The notes beneath the pieces are model-generated. The model was not told where the DNA came from, made no database searches, and worked only from the letters and a program-made list of their open reading frames with translations. The position numbers and the translations under genes are program-made. Positions 1-8,028 of a stretch of 64,000 nucleotides of DNA are shown piece by piece. Position 1 is the first letter of the stretch. Each line of letters starts with the position of its first letter. Source of the stretch: Pseudomonas folii (lineage in GTDB: Bacteria > Pseudomonadota > Gammaproteobacteria > Pseudomonadales > Pseudomonadaceae); contig NZ_JACONW010000006.1 of the NCBI RefSeq assembly GCF_014357575.1, positions 20,482-84,481 on the forward strand, given 5' to 3'.

Positions 1-1665
1 TCATACAGTTATATTAGCTTATATGGATTAAATAGCGTAGATGCTATCGACAGCGCAATGTACCAAAGCCTGCACCCAGCACTATCAACCAAGGGGGTGA
101 AAATCGTAGGAAGGGCAAGTAAGGCGTTGATGAAATACGCTCGAGTTGACAACCTAATCAACATCAAAGACTTTGTTCATCCGGGTAATGATCGACTTTT
201 TGTGTTCGATGACCTTGAGCGCTCACCTTTAGAGCCTGACATTCTGCTCGGCTACATAAACGAAATGGTTGAACACGATGGGTGCAAAGTATTAATTATT
301 GGAAATGAGGAAAAGTTAATAGGAAAACAGGGTTACACTGAAACGAGAGAAAAGCTTATCGGCAGGACTTTGGAAGTCCAGCCTGAAATCAACGGTGCGT
401 TCGACAATTTTCTCGCGCAGCTAAGCTCAGATATAGCTAGGGAGACCTTAAACAAAAACAAAGAAACTATAGTAACCATATTTCTAGAAGCCACCGCAAC
501 AAATTTTAGAATTATGCAGCAAACAATTTGGGACTTTGAAAGGCTGATTAACTGTCTAGATCAGAAACACCTCAACAGCCAAGACGGTATAAAAGCCTTA
601 ACAGAAACCTTCTTCGCTATTTCCTTTGAAACTAAGGCAGGTTTCTTAACCAAATCAGACATACTTGGAAGACCAGATTCATTACTCAGGGCAATGATGC
701 AAGGTCAACAAGACCAGCCTGAGCTCGCCATAGACGTTGCCAATAAACGCTTTTCCGAGGCTGATCTACATGACCCTATATTGAGCAGCGAATTCATCTG
801 TGAGTTACTCTTTAAAGGTCTTATCATTCCATCTCTACTGCGCGAGTCACTGGAGCTAAGTAAATACTTCATCGACGTCAGCACCGAGCCTGCTTGGCGA
901 ACGGTATGGCATGGCTTCGACCGATCAGAAGCCGAATTCAAAGACGCTGTGATCGAGATGGAGCGTCAGTTTCAAGCTAGAGAGTTACTTGATATCGGCA
1001 TAATTCTTCACGTTGTAGGGATGAGAGTATGGCTATCGAAAATAGGAGAATTTTCGTTAACTAGAAAATTAGCGTTCGATCAGGCTAGGGACTATATATC
1101 AGACCTATACACAGCTGGTGAACTCACGCCTGCGGAACCAGCATCTATTGGGCGTAGTGGCTATGAAGGCTATGGGGGGTTGGGAATTCATGAGCAAGGT
1201 TCGGAAGATTTTTTGGAGTTTTTCAGTTTTATGGAAGATATGCAATCCAAGGCAGCAATCGATCAGTATCCCGTAAAAGCTAGAAAGCTGTTAGAGGACA
1301 TGGAATTAAATGCAAGTGTTTTTTTACGAAAGATCTGCTCCACATATGAACATGAAAATATTTATGCATACACACCACTTCTATCGTCAATACCTCCGTC
1401 CGAATTTGTCGAGCGTGTAATGAAACTCGACGGAGCAGGTCAACGGACGGTCATTATTGCCTTGAACCTTAGGTACTCGCATGGAATGTTACAACGAGAT
1501 CTCAAAAGCGAAACCAGCTGGTTTTTCGATGTATACAATGATTTCAGCTCTTCCTTAAAATCTTCAAGACCAATTGTTAGATGGAATCTATCTAATGCGC
1601 TAAATCACTATCTTAAACCTATAGCCATTCAAGCGGAGGAGGAAGGTAAAGAAAAAGAAGACTGA
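1..1665 (+). CDS. KAP-family P-loop NTPase, C-terminal part (5' end outside window)
   Basis: The frame is open from base 1, so the gene begins upstream of the window. The Walker A motif and the real start are missing. What is seen is a Walker B-like strand (RLFVFDDLERS, about residues 65-75 of the visible part), then a second strand (CKVLIIGNEEKL) that resembles the sensor strand of KAP/STAND ATPases, then a long mostly helical region without recognisable motifs. KAP NTPases are often membrane-linked or signalling ATPases, and many bacterial ones lie in mobile or anti-phage loci; that role is inference here. The gene is clearly more AT-rich than the secretion and core genes to its right, which suggests horizontal transfer. 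It ends in an acidic-basic tail (EEEGKEKED). Another member of the P-loop AAA/STAND superfamily is possible. Confidence 0.6.
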   Translation, partial: SYSYISLYGLNSVDAIDSAMYQSLHPALSTKGVKIVGRASKALMKYARVDNLINIKDFVHPGNDRLFVFDDLERSPLEPDILLGYINEMVEHDGCKVLIIGNEEKLIGKQGYTETREKLIGRTLEVQPEINGAFDNFLAQLSSDIARETLNKNKETIVTIFLEATATNFRIMQQTIWDFERLINCLDQKHLNSQDGIKALTETFFAISFETKAGFLTKSDILGRPDSLLRAMMQGQQDQPELAIDVANKRFSEADLHDPILSSEFICELLFKGLIIPSLLRESLELSKYFIDVSTEPAWRTVWHGFDRSEAEFKDAVIEMERQFQARELLDIGIILHVVGMRVWLSKIGEFSLTRKLAFDQARDYISDLYTAGELTPAEPASIGRSGYEGYGGLGIHEQGSEDFLEFFSFMEDMQSKAAIDQYPVKARKLLEDMELNASVFLRKICSTYEHENIYAYTPLLSSIPPSEFVERVMKLDGAGQRTVIIALNLRYSHGMLQRDLKSETSWFFDVYNDFSSSLKSSRPIVRWNLSNALNHYLKPIAIQAEEEGKEKED

Positions 1666-1816
1666 GCGCACAAAATCAATTCCTTCACTATACTTTGGAG
1701 CAAACTTGCTAGATTCTAGACACAAACGGATTGCGTTTACCCTTCAAATCTCAAACTAATATACCAAGGCTGTAGGTAGAGGATGGCCAAGTCAGGAGCC
1801 ATCCGCCCCACTACGT

Positions 1817-2330
1817 TTACTTAACCCTACTACTCAAACTACTCACCAAACTCTCCCATCTCCCCACGCTAATGCGCAAGTTCGTAAACTCCTGCTGGAG
1901 GCTGCTGATCTCGCTGGCTTGAGGTGCTGTTCGGACCCGAGTTGCGCTGGAGGTCGCTCAGCTGGCTTTGGAGTTTGCTGATGGTACGACTTTGTCGTCC
2001 ATCTTGCTCTTGAGGTCGGACAAATCGGCGGTACTGGATTGGGTGTTGGTGCCGTTGTTGCGTTTGAGTTCTTCGATCAAACGGCTTTGGGCTTTTACGG
2101 TTTCCTTGAGGGCGGCCAACTCACTGGCGTTTTGGCAGGAGTCTTCCTGCAGTTGCTGCAGGCTGATCAAGGCTGAATCCATGTCACATGACGAGTCGAC
2201 GTCCGCTGGATCTGTGCGACTGGCAACGGTGCTGCTTTGAGGGGGGCCGTATTGGCGCTTGCATCGACAGCAGCATGGGCCTGGGAAATAGCGAGAACAC
2301 CGATCAAACATGCTGCAAATAAAAGCGTGC
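1817..2330 (-). pseudogene. Decayed copy of the coiled-coil secreted protein gene at 32011-32571
   Basis: The stretch aligns base by base with the intact gene at 32011-32571, in the same orientation, including a 90-bp block with no differences (2047-2136 against 32244-32333). Three deletions break the frame: two bases near 1919, one base near 1989 and one base near 2243. The stop codon is still recognisable at 1817-1819. The part encoding the signal peptide drifts and ends near 2330. An open frame over 1958-2440 only patches together part of the old protein with unrelated ends, so I do not call it a gene. Confidence 0.85.
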
Positions 2331-2398
2331 AAAGCCGGACAACTACGTCTGAGCCAGTAGCAGCGGTGTTTAAATCGAAATAACGTTGAATGACACAT

Positions 2399-2427
2399 AA
2401 AAACGCCGCCCTTAGAAGGCGGCGTCT
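2399..2427 (-). terminator. Rho-independent terminator after the lipoprotein gene
   Basis: On the minus strand an 8-bp GC-rich stem (ACGCCGCC with GGCGGCGT, arms 2403-2410 and 2418-2425) is followed by a run of T. It lies just past the stop of the gene at 2455. Confidence 0.8.
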
Positions 2428-2454
2428 TCGTGGGGAGCATCCGAAGGATACGTA

Positions 2455-2898
2455 TCAGCGAATGCTGCTGATGCTGCCCTTGTTGCCAGTGACTTTCACG
2501 TCGACTTTTTTGAAGATGAAGTAGTCCTGAACATTCACTTCATAACGCGGCGCGACGATCAGGTCGGCACCGGAAGATTTGACTGCCTTGTATGCCGCTG
2601 CGGCTTTAGTCTGGGAGATCGGATCAGGGATCGGCAGGCCTGCCAGAGCACCACCACCGCCACCACCGTAAACAACGCCGTCAGCGAATTGCGTGTCGCC
2701 GCCGAAGCTCAGGAAGTTGAACAGGATGTTAGTGGAGGATTCGCCACTGATGGTCTCGCCGACTTTAACATCTGCTTTCAGGTTGCTTTTAACAACGCCT
2801 TCCAGCGGCGCGCTTGGCTGGCTCATGTTGTAGCTCACGCAGCCGCTGGTGGTTGCAATCAAGGTCGCAACGGCAGCAGACATCCATAGCTTTTTCAT
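2455..2898 (-). CDS. Small outer-membrane lipoprotein of unknown function
   Basis: A 147-residue protein with a classic lipoprotein signal: MKK, a hydrophobic stretch, then the lipobox TSGC at about residues 17-20. After the acylated cysteine come a serine- and threonine-rich segment, a glycine run (YGGGGGGALAG) and a segment ending in basic residues. The region KAAAAYKAVKSSGADLIVAPRYEV resembles small lipoproteins of the TRL type, in which a short helix is followed by a strand with ADxxxxPRY; this is a family-level guess. The residue following the lipid cysteine is V, not D, so outer-membrane sorting is expected. It has its own terminator and lies 146 bases beyond the end of the type VI operon, so it is probably a separate unit. 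Confidence 0.75.
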   Translation of the reverse strand: MKKLWMSAAVATLIATTSGCVSYNMSQPSAPLEGVVKSNLKADVKVGETISGESSTNILFNFLSFGGDTQFADGVVYGGGGGGALAGLPIPDPISQTKAAAAYKAVKSSGADLIVAPRYEVNVQDYFIFKKVDVKVTGNKGSISSIR

Positions 2899-3044
2899 AA
2901 CTATTTCCCGGTCAAATGTTTAGGAGTTGTAAACAGCGGCCGCACTTTAAGGGAAATAAATGGATAAAAATGTCAGAAAAATCCGTAGGTTACGTAGGTC
3001 TTTGGATTGGTTTTGAGGGAAATTTCAGACGCTAACTGGAAGGG

Positions 3045-4193
3045 TTATTCACAAGCTCCTGCTTGCGGTACCAAACGGATATCAACACGTCGGTTTGCTG
3101 CGCGTCCGGCCTCGGTTTCGTTAGTGTCTACCGGTTCGCTGGCAGCGAAGCCCTGAACCGCAAAACAGTTTGATGGTATGTCACCCATCCGCTGCATCCA
3201 ATCACGCACAGCTGATGCACGGGCGTGGGATATCTGAAGGTTCTGCGCTGCATCTCCCGTCGCGTCGGTGTGCCCAGCAACAACAATCAGCCAGCCCGGC
3301 TGAGCTTTAATACTCACCAGTGCGTTGATCAGGATTTTGGTCGAGTCGGGTTTAAGCACTGTGCTACCGGCATCGAACAGTGAAAGGCCGTCCAGGCGAA
3401 CAGAATCAGGAATAACGCGCTCTTTATAGAAGATGTTTACGACACCTGAATTCAAATCCATCTCAGGATTGGCTACCCAAACTTTCCAGACCAAGCCAAT
3501 GCAAAAAGTAATCGACGCCACCCATGCAAACAACCATAAGCGGGTACGACGCTTCCTGATATTCAGACATGAAATCGGTGCTTCAGGCGCAAGGGGTGAG
3601 GCCAGGATTACTAAGGGCATCGCGGGTGCGGGTGCGGGCGTACTTGGCACTTGCTGCGCGGGTAGGCTTGCAACAGAGTCTTCCAATCGCAGCAGTCGGT
3701 TGGATATCTGTTGGCGCAGACCTGATAACGCGGCCACAGAAACCTGATTCTCACGCTGTAAAACCCTATCAAGCCCCGCCAGCCGAGATTCCAGATAAGT
3801 AAGCACTTGCGCATTCCCAACGTGAGTATTGAAACGGCGCAACACATGTTGAAGCTGCGCGAATAACCACGACAGAATCTCAACACGCGCTGACAATGCT
3901 GTCGGCCAGGCACTCGCCCATTTACGAACCATTGCCTCCATTAGCGCCATACCCTCTGCCATGCCATCCAGACCATGGCGCTGACTGCGCGCCAGGATAA
4001 AAGCAGCCACGGTTTGCAGTTCCGCTCCATTCACTTCAAATAGCGCCAGGCATAACTGCTCGACTTTGGCCCAGTCCACGTCCGGGCATGCGGGGTGGCT
4101 GAGTTTGGCAAGCTCGGCGCGCAGCGCTGCAAACTCGCCGAATTCCCGTGGATCGCCGCCAACCCGAATTCGCATTTCAAATAACGCAGTCAT
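3045..4193 (-). CDS. VasL-like ImpA_N protein fused to an OmpA peptidoglycan-binding domain
   Basis: Residues 1 to about 130 match the ImpA_N/VasL type domain, a relative of TssA (GGDPREFGEFAALR, VDWAKVEQLCLALFEVNGAEL, ARVEILSWLF). A proline-rich linker follows, then one membrane segment (about residues 218-236), then a C-terminal OmpA-like domain with GHTDATG and the NRRVDI end. The N-terminus should be cytoplasmic near the sheath and baseplate, with the OmpA part in the periplasm holding peptidoglycan. It is the last gene of the type VI operon, 23 bases after tssE. The OmpA part is closely related at DNA level to that of the OmpA protein at 25642-27381, so one was probably copied from the other. 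The exact role is unknown; sheath anchoring like TagA is one option. Confidence 0.8.
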   Translation of the reverse strand: MTALFEMRIRVGGDPREFGEFAALRAELAKLSHPACPDVDWAKVEQLCLALFEVNGAELQTVAAFILARSQRHGLDGMAEGMALMEAMVRKWASAWPTALSARVEILSWLFAQLQHVLRRFNTHVGNAQVLTYLESRLAGLDRVLQRENQVSVAALSGLRQQISNRLLRLEDSVASLPAQQVPSTPAPAPAMPLVILASPLAPEAPISCLNIRKRRTRLWLFAWVASITFCIGLVWKVWVANPEMDLNSGVVNIFYKERVIPDSVRLDGLSLFDAGSTVLKPDSTKILINALVSIKAQPGWLIVVAGHTDATGDAAQNLQISHARASAVRDWMQRMGDIPSNCFAVQGFAASEPVDTNETEAGRAANRRVDIRLVPQAGACE

Positions 4194-4216
4194 TCATCCA
4201 TCCTTACGTCATGGCT

Positions 4217-4663
4217 TCACGGCTTGGGCAGATATTCCTGCTGCTTCAAATGCCGCACCAACACTTTGCCTTCCGGCCCGAGTGTCGTACCGAATGTCAG
4301 CCACTTACCCTCTTTCAATTGCACGTCAAGGGCGTACTCCAAATGACCCGGAAGCACCTGCTCAAGCATCTCGATCTTTACTGCGGCCAGCCTTGGCTCG
4401 TACTTGAGCAAAGTGGCAGTAAGCGTCGTCATAAGGTCATGCGCTGTGGCGGGTAGGCCCTGAAGAATTTGGCCCATATCCGGCAAGCCGTAGTGCGGCA
4501 AATGACTCAGTGTTCCGGCTCGGCTGTTAAGTATCCGCTGCACGTTATCCAGTACCGATAGCGTGTGTTGGTCTTCCTCACTGACGCGATACAAGTCCAG
4601 TTCGCCAGCGAAATTCTGCAAAAGCACCTCATAGAGCGAAGGATTCAGCTCCGTCATGCTCAT
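4217..4663 (-). CDS. tssE: Type VI secretion baseplate wedge protein TssE (gp25-like)
   Basis: A 148-residue member of the T4 gp25/TssE family, of usual length. Visible hallmarks are the conserved segment ILNSRAGTLSHLPHYGLPD (about residues 44-62), where the R and the HLPxYGLPD loop are typical, and the GPEGKVLVRH end. TssE sits in the cytoplasmic baseplate wedge with TssF and TssG and primes sheath polymerisation. The start ATG overlaps the tssJ stop as ATGA (4660-4663), indicating translational coupling. Confidence 0.9.
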   Translation of the reverse strand: MSMTELNPSLYEVLLQNFAGELDLYRVSEEDQHTLSVLDNVQRILNSRAGTLSHLPHYGLPDMGQILQGLPATAHDLMTTLTATLLKYEPRLAAVKIEMLEQVLPGHLEYALDVQLKEGKWLTFGTTLGPEGKVLVRHLKQQEYLPKP

Positions 4664-5196
4664 TCCTTCACCAACGGTCGGAGCTTGAGCTGGTTGTCTC
4701 CCAGTTCGATCACCCGCGCTAAGTCCGGATCCAGATCATCGCGGGTCAGCGTGAGACGCCATGTATTCTTTTGGGTATCGGGATTACGGAACAGCCCCAC
4801 CACCGCGACGAATTTGGCGTCCGCGTCTAGGGGTACGCTCAGTGTCGCGCCCTGCTCCGGGTTCACCACCACCGATTGTTTGTCCAGCAGATCACCGATC
4901 AAGGCGCCTTCGTCGTTACTGATCAACTTGTCGTAATCCGCCCGCTCCACTGCCTTTTCGCTGCGCAGTTGATAAATGCGGACCATTATTGGAACTGATA
5001 AAGCGTTCATCTGTGCGTCCTCAGTGTTAAGCGATGCTCGCGCACTGAAGTCCAGATGCAGGGTTTTGACCTGCTTGTAGAAAATGGCACTTGCGGTGGA
5101 TGAAGTGGTATCGCTGACGCTCTGGGTCAGCCCACAGCCGCCGAGTGATGCGCTCAACGCCACCAGCATCAATGAATTACAAAGGGTACGCGACAT
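4660..5196 (-). CDS. tssJ: Type VI secretion outer-membrane lipoprotein TssJ
   Basis: A 178-residue lipoprotein: MSRTLCNSLMLVALSA then the lipobox LGGC at about residues 18-21. The mature part shows the transthyretin-like TssJ fold pattern (SVPIMVRIYQLRS, then an acidic segment with DLLDKQSVVVNPEQ, then FVAVVGLFRN). TssJ anchors the TssJLM trans-envelope complex in the outer membrane. The start lies 20 bases inside the end of tssG and the stop overlaps the start of tssE. Confidence 0.92.
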   Translation of the reverse strand: MSRTLCNSLMLVALSASLGGCGLTQSVSDTTSSTASAIFYKQVKTLHLDFSARASLNTEDAQMNALSVPIMVRIYQLRSEKAVERADYDKLISNDEGALIGDLLDKQSVVVNPEQGATLSVPLDADAKFVAVVGLFRNPDTQKNTWRLTLTRDDLDPDLARVIELGDNQLKLRPLVKE

Positions 5197-6283
5197 GCTG
5201 TACCTCCCTTATCTTGGGGTTATGCGAAAGGCCTTGGTATCGGCCTAGATTGATAGTGATGGTGTCGTGATTCGCGACCTTCGATGCATCACTGCTCAAG
5301 CCGAGAACACCGGTCATGCCAAGCAGCACCGGTGCGCGCCCCAGCACTGGCATCGGCAAACTGCGTACAGGCAGAGACAGCTGCAATTTCGCCGTACAAC
5401 GCCAACCGAGGTACACACGCAGCAGCACTAATAAGTCGTTATGCAGTTGGCCGCCAGGTAACCAGCCACTGGCTTCTTTGAGGTCTTCAGTGAAAAGCGC
5501 CAGATGCATTTGGCTGTTGGCATCGTGCCCGACGCTGCCCAGCGGCGTGCCCTGAGCGAGGCTAACCCCGCCGCCAACAGACAGGCTGGCGGGCTGATCC
5601 AGTAGAACTTTCTGCGGCCAGTGCGGAGTCACTTTTGCCTGTGTGTTGGGTGCCAGCAACTTGACCAGCGCGGTGACACCTTCGGCATTGCGAGTGGGCA
5701 GACGCATCACGCTGAGCAGTGCCAGAAAACGCGACACAGGTGTCGCGATCTGCTTCGCAGTACCAGGAATGCCAAGACCAATCAGCCCCAACAAACACTG
5801 TGAAGTCGCATCGGTACCGCAAGCCTCAAACGTCGCCGGGTATGAGTACTTGCGCCATATCCGGTAGAATTGGGTGAAAATCCGGTGGTTAAAAATGTCG
5901 AGAAAAGACTCCAGCGCTTCATGCCCTTCCCGGCGTTGGGCAATGTCATCCAGATAGGCAGTCGGCATCGGGGAGTCGACCCCATACAAACCAAGCAGAC
6001 GAGTGCGTACCGTAGCCGGGCGCTGCGGGTGCGCATCGTCGGTTTCGATTGCCTTCAATTCACTGGCCGGGAAACCCATTCCGGGGTCTGGCCGAAAGCG
6101 TACCGGGTCATCCGCTGGGTTGGTCGTACTCCCCAGCGGGGGATGATCCGGTAACGCTTGCTCCAGCAACTGACAGAAGCGGTACAGATTGGCCTCAGCC
6201 ACCCGCCCCTTCATTAATTCCAGCAAACCAGCGGACTTCAGCCGGGAATACGCTGACTGTGGTTCTCGTTCCATCGCAGGCAC
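5177..6283 (-). CDS. tssG: Type VI secretion baseplate protein TssG
   Basis: A 368-residue TssG family protein (VasB/ImpH). Typical features are the N-terminal FCQLLEQALPD and VRFRPDPGMGFPASEL, the LLGLYGVDSPMPTAYLDDI segment (about residues 95-113) and FLDIFNHRIFTQFYRIWRKY. With TssE and TssF it forms the cytoplasmic wedge around the Hcp/VgrG spike and contacts TssK. It overlaps the end of tssF by 46 bases and the start of tssJ by 20 bases, which is tight even for this operon. Confidence 0.92.
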   Translation of the reverse strand: MPAMEREPQSAYSRLKSAGLLELMKGRVAEANLYRFCQLLEQALPDHPPLGSTTNPADDPVRFRPDPGMGFPASELKAIETDDAHPQRPATVRTRLLGLYGVDSPMPTAYLDDIAQRREGHEALESFLDIFNHRIFTQFYRIWRKYSYPATFEACGTDATSQCLLGLIGLGIPGTAKQIATPVSRFLALLSVMRLPTRNAEGVTALVKLLAPNTQAKVTPHWPQKVLLDQPASLSVGGGVSLAQGTPLGSVGHDANSQMHLALFTEDLKEASGWLPGGQLHNDLLVLLRVYLGWRCTAKLQLSLPVRSLPMPVLGRAPVLLGMTGVLGLSSDASKVANHDTITINLGRYQGLSHNPKIREVQHVAYPL

Positions 6284-8004
6284 TTTCCGGTAGGTTGCAG
6301 AATCAGCGTGAGCTGGTTGTAAAGGTGGATGTCGGCATAGAGAGCGAAGAAGCGATTGAGCATCTCGCCGAAAAGGCTGATATCGCCCTCGCCGGAAAAT
6401 CCGTTGGCATCCAGCGTGATTTCGATATCCACTCCGCGTAGCAGGAAGCCTTTTTCGAAGCGCTGAATCAGGTGGTGGGTGACCTCGACAATCGCTGAGA
6501 GACGTCTGCGGTTCAGTTCACTGCCCGTCCAGTCATAGAGCGCTAATGTGCCTCTCAACACCTCGGCGTTATCGAGCATGGGCAGGAAGTTCGACCCCAA
6601 GTGGCTGAGCACACGCCAATGAAAACGATCCCGGTTCGGCGGGTAGCAAGGCAAGGTCGGGGCGCAGAGATTGCGCACGCGCAGGCCCACTTGGTTGGAT
6701 TGCACAACGGTGTCGAGCAAGGTGCTTTGCAACGCTTTGCGCGGTAGCTGACCGTGAGTACCCGTCAGCCGCAACGACAGGCTTTGACTGGCGGTCATCG
6801 AATCGCTGTCGAAGCCTTCGCCCCCCAGAACCAGCCATGTGTCGTGCAGCCCATTGGGGCCGCGTTTCAAGCGCGTGTGGAAGTAACGTTCGGGGGCCTC
6901 ATCGCGCATCATCCCGCCTTTGTGACGGAAGCTGGAAAAAGGCACATAGTCCAGCCGTTCAGCATTCTTCGACGCCGTGACCTGATCTACTGAATAGATT
7001 TCAGTGTGGCCGTCCTGCAAGCGCATAGGCCGCAATAGGTAGTCGGTTTTCAAAGGCTCAACCGTCAGTGGATCAGCCTCAAGCGAAAACAAATTAATCA
7101 CCGGTACAGCATGCATACGGATGTGCTCGGCGTTCAAATTGAACCCCGAAGGCCAGGCGTTACTGAGAACCACTTCAAGCTCAAACCACGTCGTGCCGGG
7201 AGGCAGAACAAGTTGCTCCAAACCACAGAGGGTCACGAACATGAATTTCTCGCGGAAGGTGAAGTACTCCAGCAACAACTGATAACCGCTGAACGCGCTG
7301 TCACCTTTGGGCCAGAGGCGATCTTCATCGCCAAAGCCCTTCGACGCGAAGCGACCCTCCAATGGAGAACGGTCCTGCTCAGGCAAGCGTACATATAGCT
7401 GTTGAGTATTCAGGGTCAGAGCCTGATGCAACGCACTGGCCAGCGGGGCGGCAGCATTCAGATACAACGGTAGTCGGCTCAGATCGACCTCACTCCAATC
7501 CGTCGATGCACCGCAGGCAAAACGCAGTCGCAGCACAGAACGGCCATCCGGCTCGTAGTCATGCCTGAAGGACTCAATGGCGAGCGGTTGCAACGTCAAA
7601 TCTTGAGTGGTGGTGTAGCGACAGCGGGTCCGCTGCGGCCCAATGGGTTGCGACAACACTTCAAAGCCGCTGACTATCGGCTCACTGCGCTTGAGCAGCT
7701 TGAGGTCCGGTATCAGTTCAACAATCGATAACGAAGGGATAGTCCGCAGATAATGCGGCCACAGCAAACTGACCAAGCCTTCAGTTAGCTCAGGCAGGTC
7801 ATCGTCCAGCTTCTCGCGCAGCCGTCCCATCAAGAAGGCAAAGCCCTCAAACAGTCGCTCCACATAAGGGTCATGCGCGCCCGGCTTATCCAGATTCAGC
7901 TGTGCGGCACGGTCCGGGAAAGCTTCTGCGAACTCCTTGCCGGCCTCGCGTAGATAACGCATCTCGGCGTCGAAGTAGTGCAGGGTCAGATTTTCCATGC
8001 TCAA
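6238..8004 (-). CDS. tssF: Type VI secretion baseplate protein TssF
   Basis: A 588-residue TssF (VasA/ImpG) protein of the usual length. The N-terminus (YFDAEMRYLREAGKEFAEAFPD, then DPYVERLFEGFAFL and LLWPHYLRTIPS) is diagnostic. The start used here is TTG at 8004, because AGGA at 8012-8015 is 7 bases from it; the ATG two codons later at 7998 is 13 bases from the same site and is the alternative. TssF is a core wedge subunit of the phage-like baseplate. It lies 24 bases after tssA. Confidence 0.93.
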   Translation of the reverse strand: MSMENLTLHYFDAEMRYLREAGKEFAEAFPDRAAQLNLDKPGAHDPYVERLFEGFAFLMGRLREKLDDDLPELTEGLVSLLWPHYLRTIPSLSIVELIPDLKLLKRSEPIVSGFEVLSQPIGPQRTRCRYTTTQDLTLQPLAIESFRHDYEPDGRSVLRLRFACGASTDWSEVDLSRLPLYLNAAAPLASALHQALTLNTQQLYVRLPEQDRSPLEGRFASKGFGDEDRLWPKGDSAFSGYQLLLEYFTFREKFMFVTLCGLEQLVLPPGTTWFELEVVLSNAWPSGFNLNAEHIRMHAVPVINLFSLEADPLTVEPLKTDYLLRPMRLQDGHTEIYSVDQVTASKNAERLDYVPFSSFRHKGGMMRDEAPERYFHTRLKRGPNGLHDTWLVLGGEGFDSDSMTASQSLSLRLTGTHGQLPRKALQSTLLDTVVQSNQVGLRVRNLCAPTLPCYPPNRDRFHWRVLSHLGSNFLPMLDNAEVLRGTLALYDWTGSELNRRRLSAIVEVTHHLIQRFEKGFLLRGVDIEITLDANGFSGEGDISLFGEMLNRFFALYADIHLYNQLTLILQPTGKCLRWNENHSQRIPG

Positions 8005-8028
8005 AGAGAGAGTCCTGATAAGTGGTGA

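Noticed and set aside
1958..2440. 160-codon open frame that looks like a coiled-coil protein
   Set aside because: Only its middle matches the intact gene at 32011; both ends are frameshift products and a terminator hairpin is inside its start, so it is part of the pseudogene.
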